A stretch of DNA of 64,000 nt from Micrococcus sp. 2A. Its GTDB lineage: Bacteria > Actinomycetota > Actinomycetes > Actinomycetales > Micrococcaceae. The notes under the pieces were generated by a model, which saw only the letters and a program-made list of their open reading frames with translations, did no database searches and had not been told where the DNA came from. The stretch spans positions 1,736,001-1,800,000 of the forward strand of contig NZ_CP154351.1 of the NCBI RefSeq assembly GCF_039519235.1, given 5' to 3'. Made by a program: the position numbers and the translations under genes. This document shows, piece by piece, positions 27,062 through 34,462 of this stretch (position 1 is the first letter of the stretch; the number at the start of each line of letters is the position of its first letter).

Positions 27062-28294
27062 TCAGTGGACGAGCGCCTCCTGCAGCACGGCCTCGGCCTC
27101 GCGTTCCTCGCCGCCCGCGGTCTGCCACGTCACGGTGATGCGGGCCCCCACGTTGTGGTCGTTCACCAGGCGGGACATCGCGCTGGCGTCCCCGCCCACG
27201 TCCTGGCCGTCGATCGCCAAGATGAGGTCGCCCGGCACCAGGCCGATCCCGTCCCCCGCGGAGTCCGGGGCGACCTCCAGGACGCTGACGCCCTCGGGCG
27301 CCGAGGCGACGACGATGCCCAGCGCGCCGTCCGCGCCGATGCTCACCGTGTCCGTCTCCTCGCCGGAGAGCACCTGCTCCACGACGGAGAGCGCCACGGG
27401 CAACGGGATCGCGTACCCGTCCACGTCCTGCGCGGTGGTGCCGTCGCTCGCAGCCACGGTCACGGCCACCACCTGGCCGTCCGCGTCCACGAGGGGGCCG
27501 CCGGAGTAGCCCGGCACCACGTCGGCGTCCGTCTGCACCAGACCGGTGAGGCGCGCGTAGTCGTCCGTGCCCTCGGTGGCGGCCATGATCGAGCGGCCGG
27601 TGCCGAGCACCTCGCCCCGCACCGCGGTGAGGAACCCCTGCCCGCTGCCGTTGCCCACGGCCGCCACCTCGGCGCCGCGGCGGAGCGGGCCCGTGGACAC
27701 GCTCGCGACCTCCAGGTCGTCCACGCCGTCGACGTCCAGCACCGCGATGTCGTGCTGGGCGTCCCGGCCGAGCACGGTGGCTGCGTGGCGCTCCCCGGTG
27801 TCCGCCACGGTCACGAAGACACGGGAGGAGTCCTCCACCACGTGGTAGTTGGTCACCGCGAGCCCGTCCGCGGAGAGCACGATCCCGGTGCCCGTGCCCA
27901 TCATCGAGCCCAGCACCGTGTCCACCAGCAGCACCCCGGGCGCGTCGGTGACCTCCACGCCCGCGTCGAGGCCCTCGCCGCTCCCCCCGGGGGCGGACCA
28001 GTCGACGGCGATCCCGTCGTGGACGCCCTCGAGCGCTGCGGTCAGCTCGCTCGCGTCCGCGGTGGGCGGGGCGGCGCCGCCCGCGCCGGCGTCGGACCGC
28101 CCCGCGGAGGACGCGGACGGGCGGTCGGCCGCGGCCAGGTCCCGGATCTCACCGGTCGCGAGGAGGGTGACGCCCACCGCGAGGACGATCGCGCCGAGCA
28201 CGCCCAGGACGGAGACGAGCGTCGCCAGCGGGGAGCGGCGTCGTCGGGCGCCGCGGGGAGGCCATCCGGCGGGCGGCCCGCCCGATGGAGGCAT
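27062..28294 (-). CDS. HtrA-like membrane serine protease with PDZ domain
   Basis: The 410-residue protein has a basic Pro-rich cytoplasmic start, a membrane helix at about 23-45, a trypsin-like domain with His151 (TNYHVVED), Asp182 (HDIAV) and Ser264 (PGYSGGPL), and a C-terminal PDZ domain (about 315-405, GLVPGDLILAIDG). Such DegP/HtrA proteins cut misfolded or regulatory proteins outside the membrane. GNSGGP is more usual; here it is GYSGGP. It lies 8 bases after tpx in one operon. It might replace the htrA missing beside tatB, but that is inference. Confidence 0.85.
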   Translation of the reverse strand: MPPSGGPPAGWPPRGARRRRSPLATLVSVLGVLGAIVLAVGVTLLATGEIRDLAAADRPSASSAGRSDAGAGGAAPPTADASELTAALEGVHDGIAVDWSAPGGSGEGLDAGVEVTDAPGVLLVDTVLGSMMGTGTGIVLSADGLAVTNYHVVEDSSRVFVTVADTGERHAATVLGRDAQHDIAVLDVDGVDDLEVASVSTGPLRRGAEVAAVGNGSGQGFLTAVRGEVLGTGRSIMAATEGTDDYARLTGLVQTDADVVPGYSGGPLVDADGQVVAVTVAASDGTTAQDVDGYAIPLPVALSVVEQVLSGEETDTVSIGADGALGIVVASAPEGVSVLEVAPDSAGDGIGLVPGDLILAIDGQDVGGDASAMSRLVNDHNVGARITVTWQTAGGEEREAEAVLQEALVH

Positions 28295-28302
28295 GGCCGT
28301 GC

Positions 28303-28803
28303 TCAGGCGCGCACGGCGGCCAGCGCCGCCTCGTAGTCCGGCTCCGCGGTGATCTCGGGGACCAGCTCGGTGTGCACCACGCGGCCCTCCGGGTCCACCA
28401 CGACGACGGCGCGCGCCAGCAGCCCGGCCATGGGGCCGTCCGCCAGCTCGACGCCGTAGACGGCCCCGAAGTCGGAGCGGAACACGGAGGCCGGGCGCAC
28501 GTTCTCGATGCCCTCGGCGGAGCAGAAGCGAGCGGCGGCGAACGGCAGGTCGGCGGAGACGGCGAGGACCGTGGTGTCCTCCAGGTCCGCCGCGCGCTCG
28601 TTGAAGGTCCGCACCGAGGCGGCGCACACCCCCGTGTCCAGGGAGGGGAAGACGTTGAGCACCACCGTGCGTCCCGTCAGGTCCGCGAGGGACACGGGAG
28701 CGAGGTCCTGGCCGACGAGCGTGAACGCCGGAGCCTGCTCACCGGGCGAGGGGAGCTCGCCGACGGTGTGGACGGGGGTGCCGCGGAAGTGGGTGGTCGC
28801 CAT
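28303..28803 (-). CDS. tpx: Thiol peroxidase (atypical 2-Cys peroxiredoxin)
   Basis: The 166-residue protein has the Tpx layout. The peroxidatic Cys60 is in the segment FPSLDTGVCAASVRTF, and the resolving Cys94 is in FCSAEGIENV, exactly where Tpx enzymes have them. It reduces lipid and alkyl hydroperoxides using thioredoxin. It is first in an operon with the HtrA-like protease. The ATG follows a TAGGCT box by 7 bases with no ribosome-binding site, so a leaderless transcript is likely. Confidence 0.94.
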   Translation of the reverse strand: MATTHFRGTPVHTVGELPSPGEQAPAFTLVGQDLAPVSLADLTGRTVVLNVFPSLDTGVCAASVRTFNERAADLEDTTVLAVSADLPFAAARFCSAEGIENVRPASVFRSDFGAVYGVELADGPMAGLLARAVVVVDPEGRVVHTELVPEITAEPDYEAALAAVRA

Positions 28804-28810
28804 GGTGGAC

Positions 28811-28820
28811 AGCCTAGGAT
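28811..28820. promoter_or_regulatory. Overlapping divergent -10 boxes for tpx and the patatin gene
   Basis: The ten bases AGCCTAGGAT read TAGGCT on the minus strand (tpx) and TAGGAT on the plus strand (28815-28820, patatin). The two hexamers share their TA, so the two polymerases could not sit there together. Confidence 0.4.
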
Positions 28821-28885
28821 GAGCGCGAGCCGCCGCGGCGCGTCCGCGCCCGGAGTCGGCGGTGGGCGAACAGGAGAGAGCCGCC

Positions 28886-29776
28886 GTGCATGAACCCCTG
28901 ACCTCGAACGTCACCGACGTCGCGCTGCTGTTCGAGGGGGGCGGCATGCGCGCCTCCTACACCTCCGCCGTGGTGGCCGAGCTGCTGCGCGAGCGGATCC
29001 ACGTGGACTTCGTGGCCGGGATCTCGGCCGGCTCCTCCAACTCGGTGAACTACCTGGCGCGGGACGCCGAGCGGGCCCGCGCCGCGTTCGTGGACTTCGC
29101 GGACGACCCGAGGTTCGGGAACTGGCGCACGTGGGTGCGCGGCAAGGGCCTGTTCAACGCCGAGTACATCTATGAGCACGCCGGGCTGCCGGAGGCGGAC
29201 CTGCCCTTCGACTTCGCCACGTTCGAGGCCAACCCGGCCCGCCTCGTGCTGGCCGGCTTCGACGCCCGCACCGGCGAGACCCGCTGGTGGGACCGCTCCG
29301 ACATGACCTCGCTCGGCGACCTGATGGTGCGCGTGCGCGCCTCCTCCACGATGCCGGTGCTCATGCCCCCCGTGCACGCGGAGGGCACGGTCTTCGTGGA
29401 CGGCGCCCTCGGCGTGGACGGCGGCGTGCCCGTCACGGCCGCGGATCGGGCGGGGTTCACGAAGCTGCTCGTCGTGATGACCCGCGAGCGCGGGTACGTG
29501 AAGCGACCCGAGCGCTTCCCCGCCTTCTACCAGCGGACCTTCCGCCGCTACCCGGCCGTGGCCGAGGCCCTCCTCACGCGGTGGCGGCGCTACAACGCCA
29601 CGCGCGAGCGCCTCTTCGAGATGGAGCGCTCCGGCGACGCCTACCTGTTCGTCCCGGAGACCATGCCGGTCTCCAACGGCGAGCGCTCCGTGGCGAAGCT
29701 GGCGGCGGCCCACGCGCTCGGGCTGGAGCAGGCGCGCCGCGAGATGCCCGCGATCCGGGAGTTCCTGGGGCTCTGA
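28886..29776 (+). CDS. Patatin-like phospholipase (YjjU-like)
   Basis: The 296-residue protein has the oxyanion-loop glycines FEGGGMR near residue 16, the nucleophile elbow GISAG (Ser47) and the catalytic Asp in VDGALGVDGG. This is a Ser-Asp dyad lipid acyl hydrolase. It resembles the YjjU group of bacterial patatins. The GTG at 28886 is preferred over one at 28862 because AGGAGAGA lies seven bases before it. Substrate lipids are unknown. A second patatin is at 55.6 kb. Confidence 0.83.
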   Translation: MHEPLTSNVTDVALLFEGGGMRASYTSAVVAELLRERIHVDFVAGISAGSSNSVNYLARDAERARAAFVDFADDPRFGNWRTWVRGKGLFNAEYIYEHAGLPEADLPFDFATFEANPARLVLAGFDARTGETRWWDRSDMTSLGDLMVRVRASSTMPVLMPPVHAEGTVFVDGALGVDGGVPVTAADRAGFTKLLVVMTRERGYVKRPERFPAFYQRTFRRYPAVAEALLTRWRRYNATRERLFEMERSGDAYLFVPETMPVSNGERSVAKLAAAHALGLEQARREMPAIREFLGL

Positions 29777-29780
29777 GGGC

Positions 29781-30287
29781 TCACCCGGCGCCGCCGGCCG
29801 AGTCGGGCAGCCCGAACACCGAGTCGAACACGAACGCGTACACGGCCGCATAGACGAGGAAGAACACCAGCAGGCCCGCCTCGATGAGGAACGCCTCCCA
29901 CAGGCTCACACCGAGGATGAGCGCCACAGCGGGGACGAGGAAGAGGATGAGACCCCCCTCGAACCCCACCGCGTGCAGGGCGCGCACCCACCAGGGGCGG
30001 CCGGCGATGCCCGCGGTGCGCTCCCACCGCTCGAAGAGGGAGTTGTAGACCACGTTCCAGATCAGCGCCACGGTCGAGGACACCACGGCGACCGCGAGCG
30101 AGGACCCTCCGGGCTTGCCCAGCGCCGCCAGGATCCCCGTGGTGAAGAGGATGGCCAGCGCCTCGAAGACCACGGCGTACACGACGCGGCGCTGCAGCGG
30201 CGTGCGGAAGACCCGGCGGGCCACGAGGGCGCGGCGGCCGCCGGGGCCGCGGGGAGAGGACGGGGAGAGGACGGGATCGGTGGGCAT
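29781..30287 (-). CDS. PACE-family (chlorhexidine-type) efflux transporter
   Basis: The 168-residue membrane protein consists of two tandem bacterial transmembrane pair domains. Repeat 1 has RRVVYAVVFEALAILF (about 34-49) and repeat 2 has RALHAVGFEGGLILF (about 102-116). The FE glutamate and the YN/FE pairs match the AceI/PACE family, proton-driven exporters of biocides and short polyamines. The family is best known from Proteobacteria, so its presence here may mean transfer; base composition looks like the neighbours. It is flanked by the 9-base repeat GGCTCACCC. A truncated ferritin gene starts immediately beyond it. Confidence 0.85.
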   Translation of the reverse strand: MPTDPVLSPSSPRGPGGRRALVARRVFRTPLQRRVVYAVVFEALAILFTTGILAALGKPGGSSLAVAVVSSTVALIWNVVYNSLFERWERTAGIAGRPWWVRALHAVGFEGGLILFLVPAVALILGVSLWEAFLIEAGLLVFFLVYAAVYAFVFDSVFGLPDSAGGAG

Positions 30288-30301
30288 CGCGGCTCACCCT
30301 A

Positions 30302-30736
30302 GCGACTTCCGCCGCCGACGACCTCGAGCTCTCCGGCATGGCCGCGTGGCTGCGCCATCAGGCGGACGAGGAGATCGTCCACGCCAACACGTTCATCGAC
30401 CACGTCACGGACCGCGACGGCTTCGCCCGCATCGGCGCGATCGCCGCCCCGCCCGAGGCGAAGGGCATGACCGCCCTGCAGATCTACAAGGCGGCCCTCG
30501 CCCACGAGCAGAAGGTGTCCGAGTCCATCCGCGACCTCTACCGCGCCACCGAGGCCGCCGGTGACCTCAACTCCCGCCCGCTGCTCAACTGGTTCCTGGA
30601 CGAGCAGGTCGAGGAGGAGTCCACCGTCTCCGAGATCGTGGGCCAGTTGAGGCTCGTGGGCGACGACGGCTCGGGCCTGCTGCGCATCGACGCCCGCCTC
30701 GGCCAGCGCCCGGTGGAGACCACCGAGAGCGCCTGA
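30302..30736 (+). pseudogene. 5'-truncated ferritin (non-haem iron storage protein)
   Basis: From about base 30305 the frame reads TSAADDLELSGMAAWLRHQ, then EEIVHANTFIDHV, and continues as a normal ferritin through ALQIYKAALAHEQKVSESI and WFLDEQVEEESTV to the stop. About the first 40 residues, comprising helix A and its ferroxidase glutamate, are absent. No start codon lies in frame where it should; the only ATG is at 30338, inside helix B. The upstream DNA belongs to the start of the PACE gene on the other strand. A shortened protein of 132 residues could be made but would lack a ferroxidase ligand. Confidence 0.82.
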
Positions 30737-30787
30737 CCCCTCCCCCGGTCCGAACGGGCCGGCGCCGACCGGAGGCGCGCGGGTCGT

Positions 30788-30793
30788 TATGCT
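30788..30793 (+). promoter_or_regulatory. Putative -10 box of the DUF808 gene
   Basis: TATGCT, about 60 bases before the DUF808 ATG. Confidence 0.35.
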
Positions 30794-30853
30794 CGACTCG
30801 CGCGCTTCCGCGCGTCGGCGCCCCGTGCGTCCCCCCGCACCCCAGGAGGAACT

Positions 30854-31798
30854 ATGAGCGGTCTCGTCGCTCTGCTCGATGACGTCGCAGCCCTGGCACG
30901 CCTCGCCGCCGCCAGCGTGGACGACGTCGCCGCCGGCGCCGGACGCGCCTCGGTCAAGGCCGCCGGCGTGGTCATCGACGACGCGGCCGTGACGCCGCAG
31001 TACATGGCCGGTGCGGCGGCGAACCGCGAGCTGCCCATGATCTGGAGGATCGTGAAGGGCTCGCTGCGCAACAAGCTGGTCTTCATCCTCCCCGGCCTGC
31101 TGATCTTGGACTGGATCGCCCCGTGGGCCCTGCCCTGGCTGCTCCTCGCCGGCGGCACCTACCTCTCCTACGAGGGCGCCCACAAGGTCTGGGGCAAGCT
31201 GACCGGCCACCATGAGGAGACGGACGCCCCCGCCGTCGAGCAGGGCCCGGAGGCCGAGGACAAGGTGGTGCGCGGCGCAGTGACCACCGACTTCATCCTC
31301 TCCCTCGAGATCATGGTGATCTCCATGAACGAGGTGGCGGACCAGGGCTTCTGGCTCAAGGCCGGGATCCTCGCCGTGGTGGCGGTCTTCATCACGCTCG
31401 CCGTCTACGGTGCGGTGGCGGCCATCGTGAAGATGGACGACGTCGGCCTGCACATGAACCAGAACGCCCGCACCTCCGGTGCCCGCTCGTTCGGCCACGG
31501 CCTGGTGAAGGCCATGCCCATCGTGATGACCGTGATCACCGTGATCGGCACCGTCGCGATGCTGTGGGTGGGCGGCCACATCGTGCTGATGGAGCTCTCG
31601 GCGCTCGGCCTGCCGTGGCTGTACGACGCCCAGCACCACCTCGTAGAGCCCGTCACCCAGGCCGCCGGCTCCGTGCTCGGCTGGCTCGTGGAGACCCTGA
31701 GCTCCGCCCTGTGGGGCCTGATCTGGGGCTCGGTCGCCGTGGCCGTCATGGCCGTGGTCGGCCGCCTGCGGGGCAAGAAGGAGACCCTGCAGCACTGA
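30854..31798 (+). CDS. DUF808 (YedI-like) inner membrane protein
   Basis: The 314-residue protein begins SGLVALLDDVAALARLAA and contains KAAGVVIDDAAVTPQYM, hallmarks of the DUF808/YedI family. There are about five to six hydrophobic helices, including LVFILPGLLILDW and the two C-terminal stretches. Function is unknown. A Glu/Asp/His-rich loop lies near residues 120-138. The ATG has AGGAGGA at six bases. It is followed by a terminator, so it is probably monocistronic. Confidence 0.88.
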   Translation: MSGLVALLDDVAALARLAAASVDDVAAGAGRASVKAAGVVIDDAAVTPQYMAGAAANRELPMIWRIVKGSLRNKLVFILPGLLILDWIAPWALPWLLLAGGTYLSYEGAHKVWGKLTGHHEETDAPAVEQGPEAEDKVVRGAVTTDFILSLEIMVISMNEVADQGFWLKAGILAVVAVFITLAVYGAVAAIVKMDDVGLHMNQNARTSGARSFGHGLVKAMPIVMTVITVIGTVAMLWVGGHIVLMELSALGLPWLYDAQHHLVEPVTQAAGSVLGWLVETLSSALWGLIWGSVAVAVMAVVGRLRGKKETLQH

Positions 31799-31818
31799 CC
31801 GCGCGTCGGACGCAGGAA

Positions 31819-31849
31819 GGGCGCCGTCGGATCCTCTCCGACAGCGCCC
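31819..31849. terminator. Hairpin between DUF808 and the esterase gene (convergent)
   Basis: Thirteen-base arms (31819-31831, 31837-31849) with one C/A mismatch and a 5-base loop. Confidence 0.7.
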
Positions 31850-31869
31850 TCGGCGTCTGGGGGGGCGGG

Positions 31870-32712
31870 TCAGTCCGCCGTGAGGAAGGTGCGCACGGCG
31901 GAGACGAACGCCTCCGGCTGGTCGGCGTGCACCCAGTGCGAGGCGTCGCGGACCGTGACGCGCACGACGCGCGGGAAGAGCGCCTTCATCTCCGGGACGT
32001 CCTCGTCGAGGATGTAGTCCGACTTCTCGCCGCCGAGCCACAGCACGGGGTGGTCGAACACGCGGTCCGGGTCCTCGGGGACGACCGGGTCCGGGAACCG
32101 CCCGACCTCCTCGAGGTGCTCGAAGAGCATCCGCACGTTGGGCTGCCATGAGAAGTGCCCGCCCTCGCGGCGCAGGTTCTGGAGGAGGAAGCCGCGCACA
32201 CGTTCGTCGTGGACGTGCTCGGCCATCGCCGCGTCCGCCTCGGCGCGCGTGGAGTAGGCACCGAGGTCCATCTCCAGCATGGTGCCGAGCAGGTGCACGA
32301 ACTCGTCCGTGGCCGAGGGGGACATGCGCGGGGAGATGTCCACCACCACGAGCCGCTCCACGAGATCAGGGTGGCGCAGCGCGAGGACCATGGCCACCTT
32401 GCCGCCCATCGAGTGGCCGAGCAGGTGCACGGGCCCGTCCGCGGCGAGCCCGGCGCGCAGGTGCTCGGCCACGCGGTCGGCCATCCCGGGGTAGTCCACC
32501 GCGTCGGTCCACGGCGACTGGCCGTGGTCCGGGAGGTCCACGAGCTCGAGCGTGAAGTCGTCGGCGAGCGCGTTCGCCACGCCCGTGAAGTTGCGGCCGC
32601 GGCCCATGAGGCCGTGGAGGAACGCGACGCGGTGCGGGCCCGATCCCACCGTCGTGGAGGCGAGGGGCTCGGCGTCGGTGAGCGGGGAGGAGGAGGAGTC
32701 GGTGGTCGGCAC
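31870..32712 (-). CDS. Alpha/beta-hydrolase (YbfF/PHYHD-type esterase)
   Basis: The 280-residue protein has the oxyanion motif FLHGLMGRGRNF, nucleophile elbow GHSMGG, a candidate acid in VDISPRMSP or the later D-loop, and the catalytic His in DASHWVHAD. It resembles small bacterial acyl-ester hydrolases of the YbfF group. The substrate is unknown. The GTG start at 32712 is chosen because a TACCCT box lies 7 bases upstream; a longer in-frame ATG at 32808 would add an unlikely leader. Confidence 0.82.
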   Translation of the reverse strand: MPTTDSSSSPLTDAEPLASTTVGSGPHRVAFLHGLMGRGRNFTGVANALADDFTLELVDLPDHGQSPWTDAVDYPGMADRVAEHLRAGLAADGPVHLLGHSMGGKVAMVLALRHPDLVERLVVVDISPRMSPSATDEFVHLLGTMLEMDLGAYSTRAEADAAMAEHVHDERVRGFLLQNLRREGGHFSWQPNVRMLFEHLEEVGRFPDPVVPEDPDRVFDHPVLWLGGEKSDYILDEDVPEMKALFPRVVRVTVRDASHWVHADQPEAFVSAVRTFLTAD

Positions 32713-32719
32713 GGGCTCC

Positions 32720-32725
32720 AGGGTA
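32720..32725 (-). promoter_or_regulatory. Putative -10 box of the esterase gene (leaderless)
   Basis: TACCCT on the minus strand, 7 bases before the GTG. Confidence 0.38.
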
Positions 32726-32823
32726 GTGCCGCGCGGGCCGAGGGGCGCGGCCTCCTCGCCTCCGGCGCACTCGAGGACACGGGGCGCGTCCGCGAGGGCA
32801 CCCGGCACCGGCCCCCGCCGGCC

Positions 32824-34287
32824 TCAGCCGGTCACGCGGGGCGCCCGGGTGTGCGCCGCGTCGGACATGTCCTCGAGCTCGCGCCCCTTGGTCTCCGGGA
32901 TCATCGTGGCGACGAAGAGGAACGAGAGGGCTGCCATCACCGCGTACAGGCCGTAGGCAAACATCAGGCCGAGGTCCGCCAGCGCCGGGAACGTCGTGGA
33001 GATCGCGAAGTTGGCCACCCACTGGGCGGACGCAGCCACCGCGAGCGCCCCGGCGCGGATGCGGTTGGGGAACATCTCGCCGAGCAGGACCCACGTGATG
33101 GGGCCCCACGAGACGCCGAAGAACACCACGAACGCGTTCGCGGCGATCAGCGCGACGGTGGACATGGGAGCGGCGAGCACCACCGAGGAGGAGCCGTCGG
33201 CCGCGGTGACGGCCGTGGCCGTGGAGAAGGCGTAGGCCATCGCGCCGAGGCTCACGGCCATGCCCGCGGAGCCGACCAGCAGCATCGGACGGCGCCCCAC
33301 CCGGTCCACGAGGGCGAGGGCCACCAGCGTCACCACGATGTTCGTGACGGAGGTGATCACCGTGATCGTCAGGGCGTCGGACTCGCCGAAGCCGACCGAG
33401 CGCCACAGCGTGGTGGAGTAGTAGAAGATCACGTTGATCCCCACGGCCTGCTGGAACACGGAGAGCAGGATGCCGACCCACACGATGGGCTTGAGGCCAA
33501 GGGCGTCCCCGCGCAGGTCGCGCAGGCTCTCCCGCTGCTCGGAGTTCAGCGAGCGGCGGATGTCCTCGATCATGGGGGCCGGGTCGGCGACGCCGGTGAA
33601 GTCGCGCAGCACGTGGGCGGCGTCGTCGAGCCGGCCCCGGGCCACGAGGTAGCGCGGTGACTCGGGCAGGCGCAGGGAGCAGACGCCGTAGAGAACCGCG
33701 GGCACGGCCGCCGCGAGGAACATCCAGCGCCACGCCGGCATGCCGAACCACAGCGTCTCGGCGGCGCCGCCGGCGACGTTGGCGAACAGCGCGTCCGAGA
33801 GGAGCGCCACGAAGATGCCGAGAACGATCGCCAGCTGCTGCAGCGATCCCAGCCGGCCGCGGACCCGGGCCGGGCTGACCTCCGCGATGTACGCCGGTGC
33901 GATCACCGAGGCGGCGCCGACGCCGAGTCCGCCGACCAGACGCCACAGGATCAGGTCCACGACCCCGAAGGCGAAGCCTGAGCCGATCGCCGAGACGAGG
34001 AAGAGCACGGCCGCGATCACCATGACGGGGATGCGGCCGCGGCGGTTGGCCAGCGGTCCGGCGAACCAGGCGCCCACCGCGCAGCCGATCAGCGCGGAGG
34101 AGACCGCGAAGCCGGTGAGGGCGGGGCCGAGCGCGAAGTCCGCCGCGAGGGCGTCCACCGCACCGTTGATCACCGACGTGTCGAATCCGAACATGAACCC
34201 GCCGAGGGCGGCGGCGAGGCTGATGCCCACCACCCTGGCGTTGAGTCGCGAGGTGACCTGCCCCGCGGGGGCGTGCTGCTCTGCCAT
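32824..34287 (-). CDS. Sugar porter of the major facilitator superfamily
   Basis: The 487-residue protein has twelve predicted helices and the sugar-porter signatures: GGFMFGFDTSVI in helix 1, NRRGR and DRVGRRP loops, PESPRYL after helix 6, QQAVGINVIFYY in helix 7 and PETKGRELE at the C-terminus. It likely imports a hexose or polyol with protons. The ATG has AGGAAG upstream. No catabolic genes are adjacent, so the sugar is unknown. Confidence 0.9.
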   Translation of the reverse strand: MAEQHAPAGQVTSRLNARVVGISLAAALGGFMFGFDTSVINGAVDALAADFALGPALTGFAVSSALIGCAVGAWFAGPLANRRGRIPVMVIAAVLFLVSAIGSGFAFGVVDLILWRLVGGLGVGAASVIAPAYIAEVSPARVRGRLGSLQQLAIVLGIFVALLSDALFANVAGGAAETLWFGMPAWRWMFLAAAVPAVLYGVCSLRLPESPRYLVARGRLDDAAHVLRDFTGVADPAPMIEDIRRSLNSEQRESLRDLRGDALGLKPIVWVGILLSVFQQAVGINVIFYYSTTLWRSVGFGESDALTITVITSVTNIVVTLVALALVDRVGRRPMLLVGSAGMAVSLGAMAYAFSTATAVTAADGSSSVVLAAPMSTVALIAANAFVVFFGVSWGPITWVLLGEMFPNRIRAGALAVAASAQWVANFAISTTFPALADLGLMFAYGLYAVMAALSFLFVATMIPETKGRELEDMSDAAHTRAPRVTG

Positions 34288-34411
34288 GGTGGGCCGCTTC
34301 CTGTCTTCGGTGGAGCCGGACGCCGCCCCCGGAGACGCACAGTGTCCCGTCCGGATGCGCCCCCGCGCAACCGCATCCTGCCGAGTTCCCGACGGCGGCC
34401 CGTCGCCGGCC

Positions 34412-34433
34412 GTTCACCAGCAGGTCACCGTCC
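34412..34433 (+). promoter_or_regulatory. PHO-box-like direct repeat upstream of phoD
   Basis: Two adjacent 11-base units, GTTCACCAGCA (34412-34422) and GGTCACCGTCC (34423-34433). Each carries the GNTCACC heptamer that PhoP recognises in Streptomyces PHO boxes. A weaker third unit (CGTCGCC) precedes them at 34401. The repeat ends about 20-30 bases before the start of a phosphatase gene, as expected for phosphate-starvation control. Confidence 0.6.
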
Positions 34434-34462
34434 CCGCATCTGCGGGGCGGACCATGGGATCC

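Noticed and set aside
29781..30736. PACE gene inserted inside an intact ferritin gene.
   Set aside because: No ferritin N-terminal sequence lies on the far side of PACE; the patatin gene ends there. The data fit loss of the ferritin start, not simple insertion.
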